From: Penaeus vannamei
Lineage: Eukaryota; Arthropoda; Malacostraca; Decapoda; Penaeidae
Direction: 5' to 3'
NCBI RefSeq assembly: GCF_042767895.1
Contig: NC_091570.1
Location: forward strand, 20,106,358 to 20,118,857
DNA: 12,500 nt
Shown: positions 1 to 7,086 of the stretch, one piece after another
Numbering within the stretch: the stretch's first letter is position 1
Layout: the number at the start of each line of letters is the position of its first letter
Notes under the pieces: model-generated
Told to the model about the DNA's origin: nothing
Databases searched by the model: none
Seen by the model: only the letters and a program-made list of their open reading frames with translations
Position numbers and translations under genes: made by a program

Positions 1-483
1 AAATGGGGTTTAGTTGGGAATGGACGGTGCGAGTGGAACCTTTACGCCTTCGCAAACCACAATATGTACCTAAATATTGCGTGTTTTGTGGGTGTATAGA
101 CGGATTATATTGTGTGCTAGCAACTGTAGTGCAAGTGCTCGTCGGCAAACTTACAAACGAGTGTGTCGGTACGAAGTCGAAGGAAATACAAGGATAAATA
201 TTTGGTCAGAGTTCAAATCTCTCGTTTGGAAGTGCCTGGTGGAAATCGTGGCTGCTTTGAGAGTCTTCCTTCCCTGGTGAACCACAGAGCGAAGGAGAGG
301 GAGATCGAGAGGCTGTGAAATAGTGCTTTGGAAGGAGAGGAAGGCGCGGTGTGGCCTCACCCCCCATCGCGGAGATGTGACGCAAAGTGGAGTGACCATG
401 TGTAGCAGCAGACCAGCTCGTGTTATTATTGTTGTTGTTGTGTGATGCAAGTGTGTAGTGGACACATGTAGTGTGACGTCAGA
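1..483 (+). other. 5'-leader-like complex sequence
   Basis: This stretch has no microsatellite and mixed composition, unlike most of the window, and it leads into a candidate first coding exon. It contains a short GTT/ATT run (about 424-441), a perfect CRE palindrome near its end, and several short upstream ATGs, two of which are start-stop elements (ATG followed directly by a stop) at 375-380 and 466-471. I see no convincing TATA box with a correctly spaced initiator. It could be an untranslated first exon and its promoter, or plain intergenic DNA. The opposite strand carries a 161-codon ATG-initiated open frame (636 down to 151) that I could not connect to any family. Confidence 0.2.
474..481. 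promoter_or_regulatory. Perfect CRE palindrome TGACGTCA
   Basis: TGACGTCA is the full consensus site of CREB/ATF bZIP factors. It lies three bases before the candidate start codon at 484. A perfect second copy is at 3232-3239. About 0.19 copies are expected by chance in 12.5 kb of uniform sequence, so two is mildly enriched. Function is inferred only. Confidence 0.35.
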
Positions 484-539
484 ATGTGGAGAAGCAGTAG
501 CCACGACGATGTTCTGGATTCCAAACCTCGATACAAACG
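484..539 (+). CDS. Candidate first coding exon (unidentified protein)
   Basis: An ATG in acceptable Kozak context (A at -3) opens a frame of 18 codons plus two bases, beginning MWRSSSHDD and ending KPRYK. It runs directly into a good donor, AACG|GTAAGG, at 540. An in-frame TAG at 469-471 fixes the ATG as the first usable start. The peptide is polar and basic at its end, with Ser-rich and Asp-rich patches, and shows no signal peptide or membrane segment. The intron would be phase 2. If unspliced, the frame stops at 541-543, inside the donor. I do not recognise the protein. The call rests on ATG context, donor and leader-like upstream DNA; a chance match is quite possible because such donors are not rare. 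Confidence 0.25.
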
Positions 540-543
540 GTAA

Positions 544-1116
544 GGCATCGATGTTTACGGGGTCACGTGGTTGGGTAGCCGTAAGGAGCCGATGAGCATG
601 AAATGTAGGCCTATGCAGGAGCCTCCAAAAATGCATGATTTTTGGTTCGGTTATTCACACAATTTCAATAAAAGGCTTTACTTAATTCCCAATGGCTGAT
701 TTAGAGGTAGATTCCTGTAGAATATACAATGGTTAACTAATGGTCATGGTATAAAATTGAATGAACGTTAAGCACTAGTTTGTCATATATTTTAAAATTC
801 CGAGGTGCATGGCTCCTGAATCCGGCATTTTGTTTACTTCTTTAGCGCCGCTAGTTGTCTGGTAATTAACCTGAGCGATCTTGTACGTCAGTCGTTGGAG
901 GCATTCCACGGGGTCATCCATATGCAAAGAACAACACCGGACTGGAATATGTTGATGAAGCTGCTCCCAGACGGCGGGTTTTATATTTATTCCCTTTTAG
1001 AATCGCGCGCCGCGGGGGGAGAGAGCTTGGCAGGGAGGCCTGGCCAACAGTTACCAAGTATTTTTTTCCTACTCGCGCAACAAGTGTATTGGAGGGTTGG
1101 TAAACATATACATAAA
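544..1116. other. AT-richer non-coding stretch
   Basis: No credible gene was found. It contains an isolated AATAAA (667-672) without a gene upstream, a TAGGCCTA palindrome (606-613), and an arthropod-initiator-like TCAGTC at 888-893 with no correctly spaced TATA or DPE. The arms CAGGAGCC (615-622) and GGCTCCTG (811-818) form an 8-bp inverted pair that is probably accidental. It would fit an intron following the candidate exon at 484-539. Confidence 0.4.
606..613. repeat. TAGGCCTA palindrome, copy 1 of 5
   Basis: This is a perfect 8-bp palindrome. Its flanks give TGTAGGCCTATGC (604-616), a 13-mer repeated exactly at 1871-1883. It is one of five copies scattered through the window. Confidence 0.6.
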
Positions 1117-1216
1117 TACACACACGCTCACACTCACTCACACGCGCACACAAACACACACATACAAACACACACTCACTCACTCACTCATTCACACGCG
1201 CACACAAACACACATA

Positions 1217-1251
<35 letters not shown>

Positions 1252-1290
1252 TCACTCACTCACTCACTCACTCACTCACTCACTCACTCA

Positions 1291-1347
<57 letters not shown>

Positions 1348-1366
1348 TCACTCACTCACTCACTCA

Positions 1367-1401
<35 letters not shown>

Positions 1402-1448
1402 TCACTCACTCACTCACTCACTCACTCACTCACTCACTCACTCACTCA

Positions 1449-1519
<71 letters not shown>
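1117..1519. repeat. Compound (CA)n/(CACT)n microsatellite
   Basis: After a degenerate leader, the array alternates CA blocks (about 1219-1247, 1293-1343, 1369-1397, 1451-1519) with CACT blocks (about 1246-1294, 1342-1370, 1396-1451). The leader contains a roughly 54-bp tandem duplication: CACGCGCACACAAACACACA begins at 1141, and a near-identical segment begins at 1195. The block-wise alternation suggests segmental duplication or slippage of whole modules rather than base-by-base growth. Forward open frames through it (poly Thr-His, Leu-Thr-His-Ser) are artefacts of the repeat. Confidence 0.97.
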
Positions 1520-1522
<3 letters not shown>

Positions 1523-1641
1523 TGTATGTATGTGCCTGCTGAAGGGTAAGAGCTTTGCGTGTACATCAATATACGTTTTGTTGAACAGGGTTGTAGCTCC
1601 TATGGTTTGTCTGGATCCATCGGTTGCGGCGCCTCGGAGGA

Positions 1642-1668
1642 GTCGGCTTACGAAGCCATAAAGCCGAC
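1642..1668. repeat. Inverted repeat / hairpin
   Basis: The arms GTCGGCTT (1642-1649) and AAGCCGAC (1661-1668) are perfectly complementary over 8 bp with an 11-nt loop. A competing internal pairing (GGCTT with AAGCC in the loop) would give an alternative fold. Direct CCTCGG copies flank it at about 1632 and 1674. No terminator or tRNA context was found. Confidence 0.4.
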
Positions 1669-1872
1669 CCAAGCCTCGGCAGATAATGTAAGACAGATGT
1701 AAGACCGAGCTGCCAGCTGCCCTAACCTTGGCCTATGTTTCCTGCCGAGTTGTGTTTCCAGGTCTGTAACTAGACCGCCTCAGACCCGTGGTAATGTAGC
1801 TGGGAGGTCTCGCCCTGTTGAATTCTCGTTATTTATCGCCTGTCGAAGGATTGTAGAAGTTTTAAAGAGTTG

Positions 1873-1880
1873 TAGGCCTA
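1873..1880. repeat. TAGGCCTA palindrome, copy 2 of 5
   Basis: Shares the 13-mer TGTAGGCCTATGC with copy 1 (here at 1871-1883). Confidence 0.6.
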
Positions 1881-2248
1881 TGCGCTACGACTTTCAAGAT
1901 TGGCTGGGGTCTTTTACGGGGTCGGTTTGTTCTACGGAGAATGTTTTGGGTGCGATATAAGGGGAAAGGTTGAGAGCAGATAGCAAGTGGCTCTCGTTGA
2001 AGGAAGCTTGGCATTCTTGATGGCGAGAGGGTGGCGTGACAAAAGTTCCTCGGGCGAAAGAAAGGTTGGGTTTGTTTCTGCTTTTTTGAGGTTTGTGTGC
2101 TTCTCTCCCGTTTTTTGAGAGTCGTCTGCTGGGAAAGAGAAAATAGCACCTTGCCCGCCCACACTCAAATACACGACTGGGTCTGTGCGTACAGACGCAT
2201 TAGTGCATGGTCGCTTGCATGCATGGAGGCTTGCTTGCAAACACACCT

Positions 2249-2435
<187 letters not shown>

Positions 2436-2740
2436 AAACCACTTACTCGCTCACTCGTACACGCAAAACTCCCGAGCACTGTTCTTGTAGGCTACATGGT
2501 TGCGTGGATAAGGTGGAGTAGCGCGAACACGGCCGAAGAGGGGGGAGGGGGGCAGCTCTCCTCGTTCCAGGTCGGCGGACTCGATCCAGGCTTAGCGAGC
2601 CGTAGTTCCCTCCGTCGCGCGTTTTTAACCTGCCGGAGCACCTGTGAGTCAGCGCCGTCACTTCGCTGGAACCCCGGCCGGAGAACAGCGCCGGAAGACC
2701 CGGATCTTCTTGTTCCGCAGATTTTTTTCTTCTTCTTTTC
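2436..2740. other. GC/CpG-rich island with AP-1-like site
   Basis: This segment is visibly richer in G+C and CpG than its flanks. It contains TGAGTCA (2645-2651, AP-1/CNC-Maf type, followed by GC) directly after a CACCTG E-box (2639-2644). It ends in a TTGTTCCGCAG acceptor-like stretch, then a T-rich run. Open frames on both strands are short or extend from the neighbouring CA repeat. It could be a regulatory element or a weak CpG island. Confidence 0.3.
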
Positions 2741-3167
2741 TTTTTTTTATATAGAAGATTCTTCTCTATTGTGTAGGCCTACTCTCCCCTTGTTGAATAT
2801 GTAAATGAGCATGTATCTTATTTTTTAACGCTGGTTGTAAGGGGTGTTGTCATTCATAAGTGAATTAAGGGGGTGAAAACGAATTTCAATGAGAGGCTCC
2901 CGACAGTGATGAACGAGCTGGGATGGATGGATGGAACACGTGTAGAACAGGTGTCTGTTAAAAAAATGATCGGTTAATTAAAGTCTTTTATGGGTTGGAA
3001 TGTAGAGGCTTTGATAATTAGAATGAAGACCAGAGTTTTACTTTTTAAGCGAATATGATGTCATTTTTTAACCCTGCATCATGCATCAGATGTAGGGCAA
3101 TGGGACGTGCGATTGCGCTTGGGAGTGTAAATCAACATCCTTCGTAAATATAATGAGTTAAGGGAAA
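2741..3167. other. AT-rich non-coding stretch
   Basis: No gene found. It includes TAGGCCTA copy 3 (2774-2781), a short GGAT run (about 2922-2935), and scattered A- and T-runs. It looks like ordinary intron or intergenic DNA. Confidence 0.4.
2774..2781. repeat. TAGGCCTA palindrome, copy 3 of 5
   Basis: Perfect copy, in context GTGTAGGCCTACTC, extending the palindrome to GTAGGCCTAC (10 bp). Confidence 0.6.
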
Positions 3168-3241
3168 ATGCCTCCCATGTTTATTCCAGGTAAAAAAAAA
3201 ATGTCTCCACATCCTGACCTCTTGCGGCGGATGACGTCAGA
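3168..3241 (+). CDS. Candidate short coding exon with CRE and strong donor
   Basis: An ATG at 3168 opens 24 codons beginning MPPMFIPGKKK and ending LLRRMTS, then runs into the donor CAGA|GTAAGT at 3242. An acceptor-like CCCATGTTTATTCCAG ends at 3189, so an internal exon 3190-3241 (52 nt) in the same frame is an alternative. Read from the ATG, it ends in phase 2, like the candidate exon at 484-539. The peptide is basic (Lys run, Arg pair), with no membrane segment. The Lys run comes from a 10-base A-run, which could equally be neutral DNA. I do not recognise the product. Evidence is limited to splice motifs and an open frame, so the call stays weak. Confidence 0.2.
3232..3239. promoter_or_regulatory. 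Perfect CRE palindrome TGACGTCA, second copy
   Basis: The 10-mer TGACGTCAGA recurs here and at 474-483. In both places it abuts a candidate exon feature: a start codon there and a splice donor here. It may be a CREB/ATF site or coincidence. Confidence 0.3.
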
Positions 3242-3366
3242 GTAAGTACAAACGTCCCAGAGACAGACAGACGTTACCACCGGATATTTGCAAACGTCCC
3301 CACCCTCCGTCGCGCGGGGGACGGCGCTCTCATCCGCTCTCACGCAAGACAGGCGAGACAACGGGT

Positions 3367-3376
3367 GGGGGGGGGG
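3367..3376 (+). repeat. G10 homopolymer
   Basis: Ten consecutive G residues lie between GGGT and AGTTTT. It may nucleate quadruplex structure and is a common assembly error site. Confidence 0.7.
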
Positions 3377-3573
3377 AGTTTTGAGTTTTCGTCTCTTGAA
3401 TGTTAGGGGGACGGCCTCCAAGGAAGGAGTGGTGAATGGGAGTAGATACGTTTATGTAGTTTTTTCCGTTTTGGGCGAGTCAAGTTTACAGGTGGGTGAA
3501 TGGGTAGTCGACATGATAGATATATAAATGAAGAGCTCCATTGAGTAGGGATGCGTTCACTCTATTTCGAGAT

Positions 3574-3627
3574 CATTATTATTTTGTTATTGCTATTATT
3601 GTATTATTATTATTATTAGTAGTAGTT
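3574..3627. repeat. (ATT)n/(AGT)n trinucleotide repeat
   Basis: An imperfect ATT array with one GTTATTGCT interruption passes into AGTAGTAGT. Similar ATT/GTT arrays are at 5689-5741 and 6021-6064. Confidence 0.8.
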
Positions 3628-3811
3628 ATTGATTTTTAGTAATAGAATTGTCTCGTGCCTCACTTTGTGTACCAGGAAGGAGAGCAAGCTTATTAAAGAA
3701 CAGGGTAGCCACCTCTCAAACCGCGTGTCATTTTAGCTGCGGTTCGGCGTGAAGCGGGTTAACCTGGTGGGAAATGTCAAGGCGCTTGCAACTGCTCACG
3801 GCCGGGGTGTC

Positions 3812-4318
3812 GGGAAGGGAGATGAGAGGAGAGGAGGGAGGGCGAGGGAAGGGAGAGTTAGGGAGGGAGGAAGGAAGGAAAAAGAGGAGAGTGGAGGAGA
3901 AAGGTGGTAGAAGAGGTTGGTAGGAGGAGAAGAGTAGAAGGAGTGGAGGGAGGAAAGTGGAGATAGAAGAGGAGGAGACGAAAAAGAGAGGAGATGGAGG
4001 AGGAGAGGAAAAGGACGGATTTGATAGAGGGGAAGATGGGAGGAGAGAAGATATAAAGAAAATGGGAGAGGAGGAGGAGAAGGGGAGAGAGAGAGGAAGA
4101 GTTGAGAAGGCGGTGGCGTCTTCCGGTGACACCAGCGCTGAGGATGGAGGGAAGGGGGTATTGGGGAGAATGGGGGAGGAGGCTTCGGTACCTCCCCGCA
4201 CGGTCTGATGCTCTCCCTCTCCCTCCCCCTTTCCTCTTGATAGGCAGGAAGGAAGGAGGAAATGAGGGGAGGGAAGGTTGGAGGGAGAGGGGAAGGATTG
4301 GGAAAAATGAGGGAGATA
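3812..4318 (+). repeat. Polypurine (GA-rich) region
   Basis: The plus strand is almost pure G+A in three blocks (about 3812-4104, 4139-4187, 4245-4318), broken by two mixed patches. Motifs are irregular GGAGGA, GGGA and GAAG words with no long fixed period. Homopurine tracts like this can form triplex (H-DNA) where mirror symmetry occurs. The 203- and 171-codon minus-strand frames (Ser/Pro/Leu/Phe-rich) and the Glu/Gly/Arg-rich plus frames exist because purine-only DNA cannot encode stops in the T-free register; I do not call them genes. Confidence 0.9.
4221..4273. repeat. Imperfect inverted repeat inside the polypurine region
   Basis: A pyrimidine patch CCCTCCCCCTTTCCTC (4221-4236) pairs with the following purine GAGGAAATGAGGGGAGGG (4256-4273) over about 15 of 16 positions with a 2-nt bulge and a 19-nt loop. 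It is a strand switch within an otherwise one-strand purine tract and could fold as a hairpin. Confidence 0.5.
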
Positions 4319-4737
4319 TACCAGTACGTGTGTGTGCACGTGCGTGCGAGCGTGATTGTTTATGCGTACGCATACTTACATATCTACCGATTGGCAGAAA
4401 GCTTGATTGGTTAATAGATATATATCAACCTCCTATGAGGTTAAGAGGTTGGTAGAGAGAGAGCTCCCCCTCCCCCCACTTGCAAGACGAATGGAGGGCG
4501 TAGAAGGTGTTGTCGGGAGGAAATTGCAACGTCGGCTTTTTGAGGAGCGAAAGTTCAAGGGCAAAGCTAGACAGCATTAGCCCATATAATTGTAGCTGGG
4601 TGCGATTTTAGGGGGCGTAAACTTATTAAATGTTTATTTAAGAACGAGCGGAGAGGAAACGAAAATAAACTTGGAATCTGTTACTAGATAGTGGAAATGT
4701 AATGTAAATACTCGATATGTATATTGACTGTTCGCAG
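4319..4737. other. Mixed non-coding stretch
   Basis: No gene found. Alternating TGTGTGCACGTGCGTGCG lies near 4328-4345, followed by AT-richer DNA. It ends with an acceptor-like ATTGACTGTTCGCAG that precedes the candidate exon at 4738. Confidence 0.35.
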
Positions 4738-4874
4738 CATTATGTACACAGGACGTGACGAAAGAAATTCAAGAGGTTAATGCTGATGATGATGAGGGGG
4801 AGGAGTCTGGGAGAGGTGGAGGGAGGATGGATGAATGGATGGATGGAGGGGAGTGGAAGAGAAAGAAAACGTAG
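4738..4874 (+). CDS. Candidate terminal exon, acidic peptide (unidentified)
   Basis: A good acceptor context (ATTGACTGTTCGCAG, with a TTGAC branch-like site) ends at 4737. After two bases of a split codon, a frame of 44 codons runs to TAG at 4872-4874. It reads LCTQDVTKEIQEV, then an Asp/Glu-rich stretch (about residues 16-22), a Gly/Arg patch, a Met-Asp-Glu-Trp repeat arising from GGAT repeats, and a basic KRKKT end. The first 15 residues look protein-like rather than repeat-derived. It needs a phase-1 upstream intron, which neither candidate start exon supplies, so it is not a simple partner of either. No polyadenylation signal follows closely. I do not recognise a family. Confidence 0.18.
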
Positions 4875-5398
4875 ATGTAATTAGTACTTGAAGGTCGACA
4901 GGTGGTTTGCTCATAGGTGTTGTTTGTTGTGGGCGCGGGCGGGCGTGTTTTTAAAGACGGGAATGGTGTGAACGAGTCTGCTTGGGCGCTGGGAGTAGAG
5001 TTCGTTAGTAGCTTGGTAAGTTAGTGACGCCGCAGCCCTTGGGAAATTAGGTCGAGTGAGGTCGTACATTGGCCACTTAACGATGGCGAGACGGAGTGTT
5101 GTTATCCATTCCGGGAGAGCTATGCGCTTCGGACGGCATTTAAGCTTTTTCTTTTTTCTTTTCAAATGGAAGAAAAGGCATAAACTCGAGTGACATTCCG
5201 CCACGCCAAGGAAGCCAAGAGCGTGACAGAGGGGAGGGGAGGGGAGAGCTATAAACAAGGACAGTTCAAAACCAACACCTCCATTAATTTACTCCCCCTC
5301 CCTCTCCCTCTCCTCCTATCCTCGTTCCTTCCCTCGCTCACTCCTCCCTCGGGATCTCGCTTCCTGTAGGATATTGAACCAGGGAATTTTGTTTGCAG
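4875..5398. other. Mixed stretch with C/T-rich run before an acceptor
   Basis: No gene is supported. It holds a GAGGGGAGGGGAGGGGAG run (about 5228-5247) and a C/T-rich run (about 5290-5350). An acceptor-like AATTTTGTTTGCAG ends at 5398, but the exon frames behind it are weak. A 115-codon minus-strand frame covers 4911-5258 but lacks an ATG at its start. Confidence 0.35.
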
Positions 5399-5485
5399 CA
5401 GGCTGGAGGAGAGAGACTGAGGCAGACAGACAGACAGGCACAGAGACAGAGAGTGACATTTGCTTCATTTGGACTTCGCCGGCAG

Positions 5486-5672
5486 ACAGACGCGGTATTT
5501 TACAGGACCAGCGACCGATACCGTCTTGTGTCGTGAAGCGTGCGACGGGCCCGCGAATGCCGAGAGCAAGCACGGGGGAGGCATTTTCCGCGCCGTCGCT
5601 GAGGAATCGCGAGGGGATTGGCCGAGGCTGAAAGAGCTTTTGTTGGCCTTCGACTTCAGTCTTTCTGGATAG
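5486..5672 (+). CDS. Candidate GC-rich terminal exon (unidentified)
   Basis: An acceptor-like CATTTGGACTTCGCCGGCAG ends at 5485, with a TGAC branch-like word upstream at about 5454. The frame then runs through 62 codons (after one base of a split codon) to TAG at 5670-5672. It reads QTRYFTGPATDTV at the start and LKELLLAFDFSLSG at the end. Third positions are mostly G or C, and amino-acid use is balanced, unlike the repeat-derived frames nearby. Its phase-2 entry matches the phase-2 exits of the candidate exons at 484-539 and 3168-3241. The opposite strand also has a long frame (130 codons, 5708 to 5316), so strand choice is uncertain. No close AATAAA follows. I do not recognise the product. 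Confidence 0.2.
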
Positions 5673-5677
5673 GCCTA
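5670..5677. repeat. TAGGCCTA palindrome, copy 4 of 5
   Basis: Perfect copy in context GGATAGGCCTATTG, giving a 10-bp palindrome ATAGGCCTAT. It overlaps the stop codon of the candidate exon that ends at 5672. Confidence 0.6.
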
Positions 5678-5688
5678 TTGGAATTGCT

Positions 5689-5741
5689 GTTACTATTACT
5701 TTTATCATTATGATTATTATTATTGTTGTTGTTGTTATTAT
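5689..5741. repeat. (ATT)n/(GTT)n trinucleotide repeat
   Basis: Starts as TACTATTAC, becomes ATTATTATT, then GTTGTTGTTGTT, then ATTATC. Imperfect, with no coding role seen. Confidence 0.8.
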
Positions 5742-5860
5742 CAGTTTGTAAAGTATTCGTATTCTCTTAGATTTCTGTAGTGAAAACGTAGAACCAGACT
5801 GAACTGAACGCAGCGGAGATGGAAGTCACGAAAGCTCAGGTCGCGGGAAGGAGGTGGCGA

Positions 5861-5892
5861 GAGGGGGAGGGGGAGGGGAGGGGAGGGGAGGC
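5861..5892 (+). other. G-quadruplex candidate with single-base loops
   Basis: Five or more runs of four to five G are separated by single A residues (pattern GGGGGAGGGGGAGGGGAGGGG). Single-nucleotide loops make this one of the most stable quadruplex layouts known. It lies 40 bases downstream of an ATG at 5819, but the 178-codon frame from that ATG runs into repeats and is not called as a gene. Confidence 0.6.
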
Positions 5893-6020
5893 GGATGTTG
5901 GATTGTGGGTCACGGATGGAGCCGTCGTTCACCCAGCATCCCCCGGGACTTGTCTTGTCGGTGATGCTCCTTCCTTTTTTTCTTTATTTTTCCTTGTCTT
6001 TATTTTTCCTTTTCATCTTT

Positions 6021-6064
6021 TATTACTACTAATAATTATTATTATTATTATCATTATTATTCAT
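6021..6064. repeat. (ATT)n repeat
   Basis: TATTACTACTAATAATT leads into an ATT array with one TCATT interruption, at the left edge of the polypyrimidine region. Confidence 0.8.
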
Positions 6065-6210
6065 CTAGTGTTCTTGTTTCTCCTCTTCTACCTCGCCCTT
6101 TCCCTCTCCCTCTACCCCTCATCTTCTACCTTTCCCACTTCCTCTCCTCTCCCTCTTCCTTTCCTCTACCTCTCTCTCCCACTTCCTCTCCCCCTCTCCC
6201 TCTTACCCTC

Positions 6211-6343
6211 CTCTCCTCTTCCCCTCTTCCTCTCCTCTTCCCCTCCTCCTCTCCTCTTCCCCTCCTCCTCTCCTCTTCCCCTCTTCCTCTCCTCTTCCCT
6301 TCCTCCTCTCCTCTTCCCCTCCTCCTCTCCCCTTCTCCTCCTC
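6211..6343. repeat. 19-bp tandem minisatellite, six units plus a degenerate seventh
   Basis: The unit CTCTCCTCTTCCCCTCCTC repeats in register at 6211, 6230, 6249, 6268, 6287 and 6306, differing by no more than one or two C/T changes. A degenerate seventh unit covers 6325-6343. Units 1 and 4 share one variant (CTCTTC end), suggesting duplication of a three-unit (57-bp) block. As 19 is not a multiple of three, any reading frame rotates, arguing against coding use. Confidence 0.9.
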
Positions 6344-6453
6344 CTCTCCTCCTAATCCCCTTCCTCCTCCTCCTCCTCCTCCTCGCCATCATCTTCATTT
6401 TCCTCCTCCTCCTCCTCCCTCTCCCTCTTCCGCTCCCTACACTCCCTCCCTCC

Positions 6454-6660
6454 CTCTTGCCCTCCTTCTCTCCTCCTCTCCCTCTTGCCCTCCTTCTCTC
6501 CTCTTATCCCTCTTCCCGTCCTTCTCTCCTCCTCCTCTCCCTCTTCCCCTCCTTCTCTCCTCCTCCTCTCCATCTCCCTCTTCCCCTCCTTTTCTCCTCC
6601 TCTCCCTCTCCCTCTTCCCCTCCTTCTCTCCTCCTCTCCCTCTCCCTCTCCCTCCCCCTC
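6454..6660. repeat. 28-37-bp variable-length tandem repeat
   Basis: Six units begin with CTCTTGCCC or CTCTTCCC followed by TCCTTCTCTCC at 6454, 6482, 6510, 6541, 6578 and 6612. Successive periods are 28, 28, 31, 37 and 34. The length differences fit gain of TCC triplets and CCCTCT hexamers at the unit end. The first two units keep a G that the later ones lack, so the array has a polarity of divergence. Confidence 0.85.
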
Positions 6661-6793
6661 CCCCGCCTTGACTCCCAACGAGAAAGGCGGTAACGCTGCA
6701 TAAGGAGGCGAGCGAACTTGTCCCGAAAGGCCTCAGACATCGGGCAGAGATGTGAGCAGAGTGGGATGAGGCCGACCTAGGGTTAGATTTGCC

Positions 6794-6887
6794 GGGGGGG
6801 GGGTCGAGGGCTGAGGTGCATGGGGGTTAGGGTGGGTGGGAGGGGGTGGGTGTAGGGGTAGGGTGGTGGGTAGCATAAGGGGGTAGG
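6794..6887 (+). other. G-rich, quadruplex-prone segment
   Basis: A G10 run (6794-6803) is followed by about a dozen runs of three to five G with short loops (6822-6887), including GGGGGTTAGGGTGGGTGGG. The word GGGTTAGGG resembles a telomere-type repeat but occurs once only. Several overlapping quadruplexes could form. No gene start is supported next to it. Confidence 0.6.
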
Positions 6888-6949
6888 ACCGTCGCCGAGA
6901 CGTGCAGGAATGGAGTTCTGACGGGCGGGAGGGTAAATATTCATGCGAA

Positions 6950-6957
6950 ATTTGCAT
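6950..6957 (-). promoter_or_regulatory. Octamer (POU-type) site ATTTGCAT, copy 1
   Basis: ATTTGCAT is the complement of the classical octamer ATGCAAAT bound by POU-domain factors. It is embedded in ATGCGAAATTTGCAT (about 6943-6957), a 15-bp palindrome with one mismatch. The 12-mer AATTTGCATGTT here recurs at 7086-7097. Confidence 0.3.
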
Positions 6958-7086
6958 GTTATTGTTCCGGTGTTGTGGGCGTGGACGGTGAGTTATTAGG
7001 GTTGTCTTTCTGTTGACTGCTTGGGTGGGCGCTCTGGCTCTCAGGGTTGGAGGATTGCTTTGCTAGCATCGTTGTTTTTCCTCTTA

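Larger units (their letters stand above)
1520..2248. other. Unique-sequence spacer, no gene identified
   Basis: Mixed-composition DNA between two microsatellites. It holds a hairpin at 1642-1668, paired CAGCTG-type E-boxes near 1708-1720, a TAGGCCTA copy at 1873-1880, and a TGCATGCATG run near 2216-2225. No open frame here has an ATG start plus splice or codon support. Confidence 0.4.
6070..6663 (-). repeat. Long polypyrimidine (C/T) region, purine strand on minus
   Basis: About 590 nt of almost pure C+T on the plus strand, with rare single-purine interruptions and a small mixed patch (about 6382-6396). It contains two internal tandem arrays, described separately. It ends in CT-rich triplets near 6663. 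Long homopurine-homopyrimidine DNA can form intramolecular triplex. The 178-codon plus frame and the Arg/Glu/Gly-rich minus frames crossing it are stop-free by composition and are not genes. Confidence 0.95.

Noticed and set aside
205..222. tRNA B-box-like GAGTTCAAATCTC with a 4-bp T-arm-like stem
   Set aside because: No matching acceptor stem, A box or anticodon arm upstream; not a tRNA or a recognisable tRNA-derived SINE.
151..636. 161-codon minus-strand frame with a true ATG
   Set aside because: One such frame is not surprising in a 12.5-kb six-frame scan; codon use is unremarkable, no splice or polyadenylation context, no family recognised. It remains the main competitor to the plus-strand reading of 1-540.
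615..818. CAGGAGCC / GGCTCCTG as possible terminal inverted repeats of a small transposon
   Set aside because: Only 8 bp, with no target-site duplication or extended complementarity.
888..917. Initiator-like TCAGTC with GGTCAT downstream
   Set aside because: The DPE-like word is about 5 bases out of position and there is no TATA box; not a supported promoter.
895..1549. Long plus-strand frames rich in Thr-His and Leu-Thr-His-Ser
   Set aside because: They are translations of CA and CACT repeats, which contain no stop in these frames; no independent coding evidence.
3728..4373. Ser/Pro/Leu/Phe-rich minus-strand frames of 171-203 codons
   Set aside because: Composition-driven: they cross the polypurine region.
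4911..5258. 115-codon minus-strand frame
   Set aside because: It begins at TTG, not ATG. Part looks protein-like (LRLAIVKWPMYDLT), but there is no usable start or clear acceptor.
5819..6703. Leu/Ser/Pro-rich plus frames and Arg/Glu/Gly-rich minus frames
   Set aside because: They pass through the polypyrimidine minisatellites, whose 19-nt period rotates the frame; stop-free by composition.
6826..6834. Telomere-like GGTTAGGGT word
   Set aside because: Occurs once only within a G-rich run; no tandem TTAGGG or TTAGG array.
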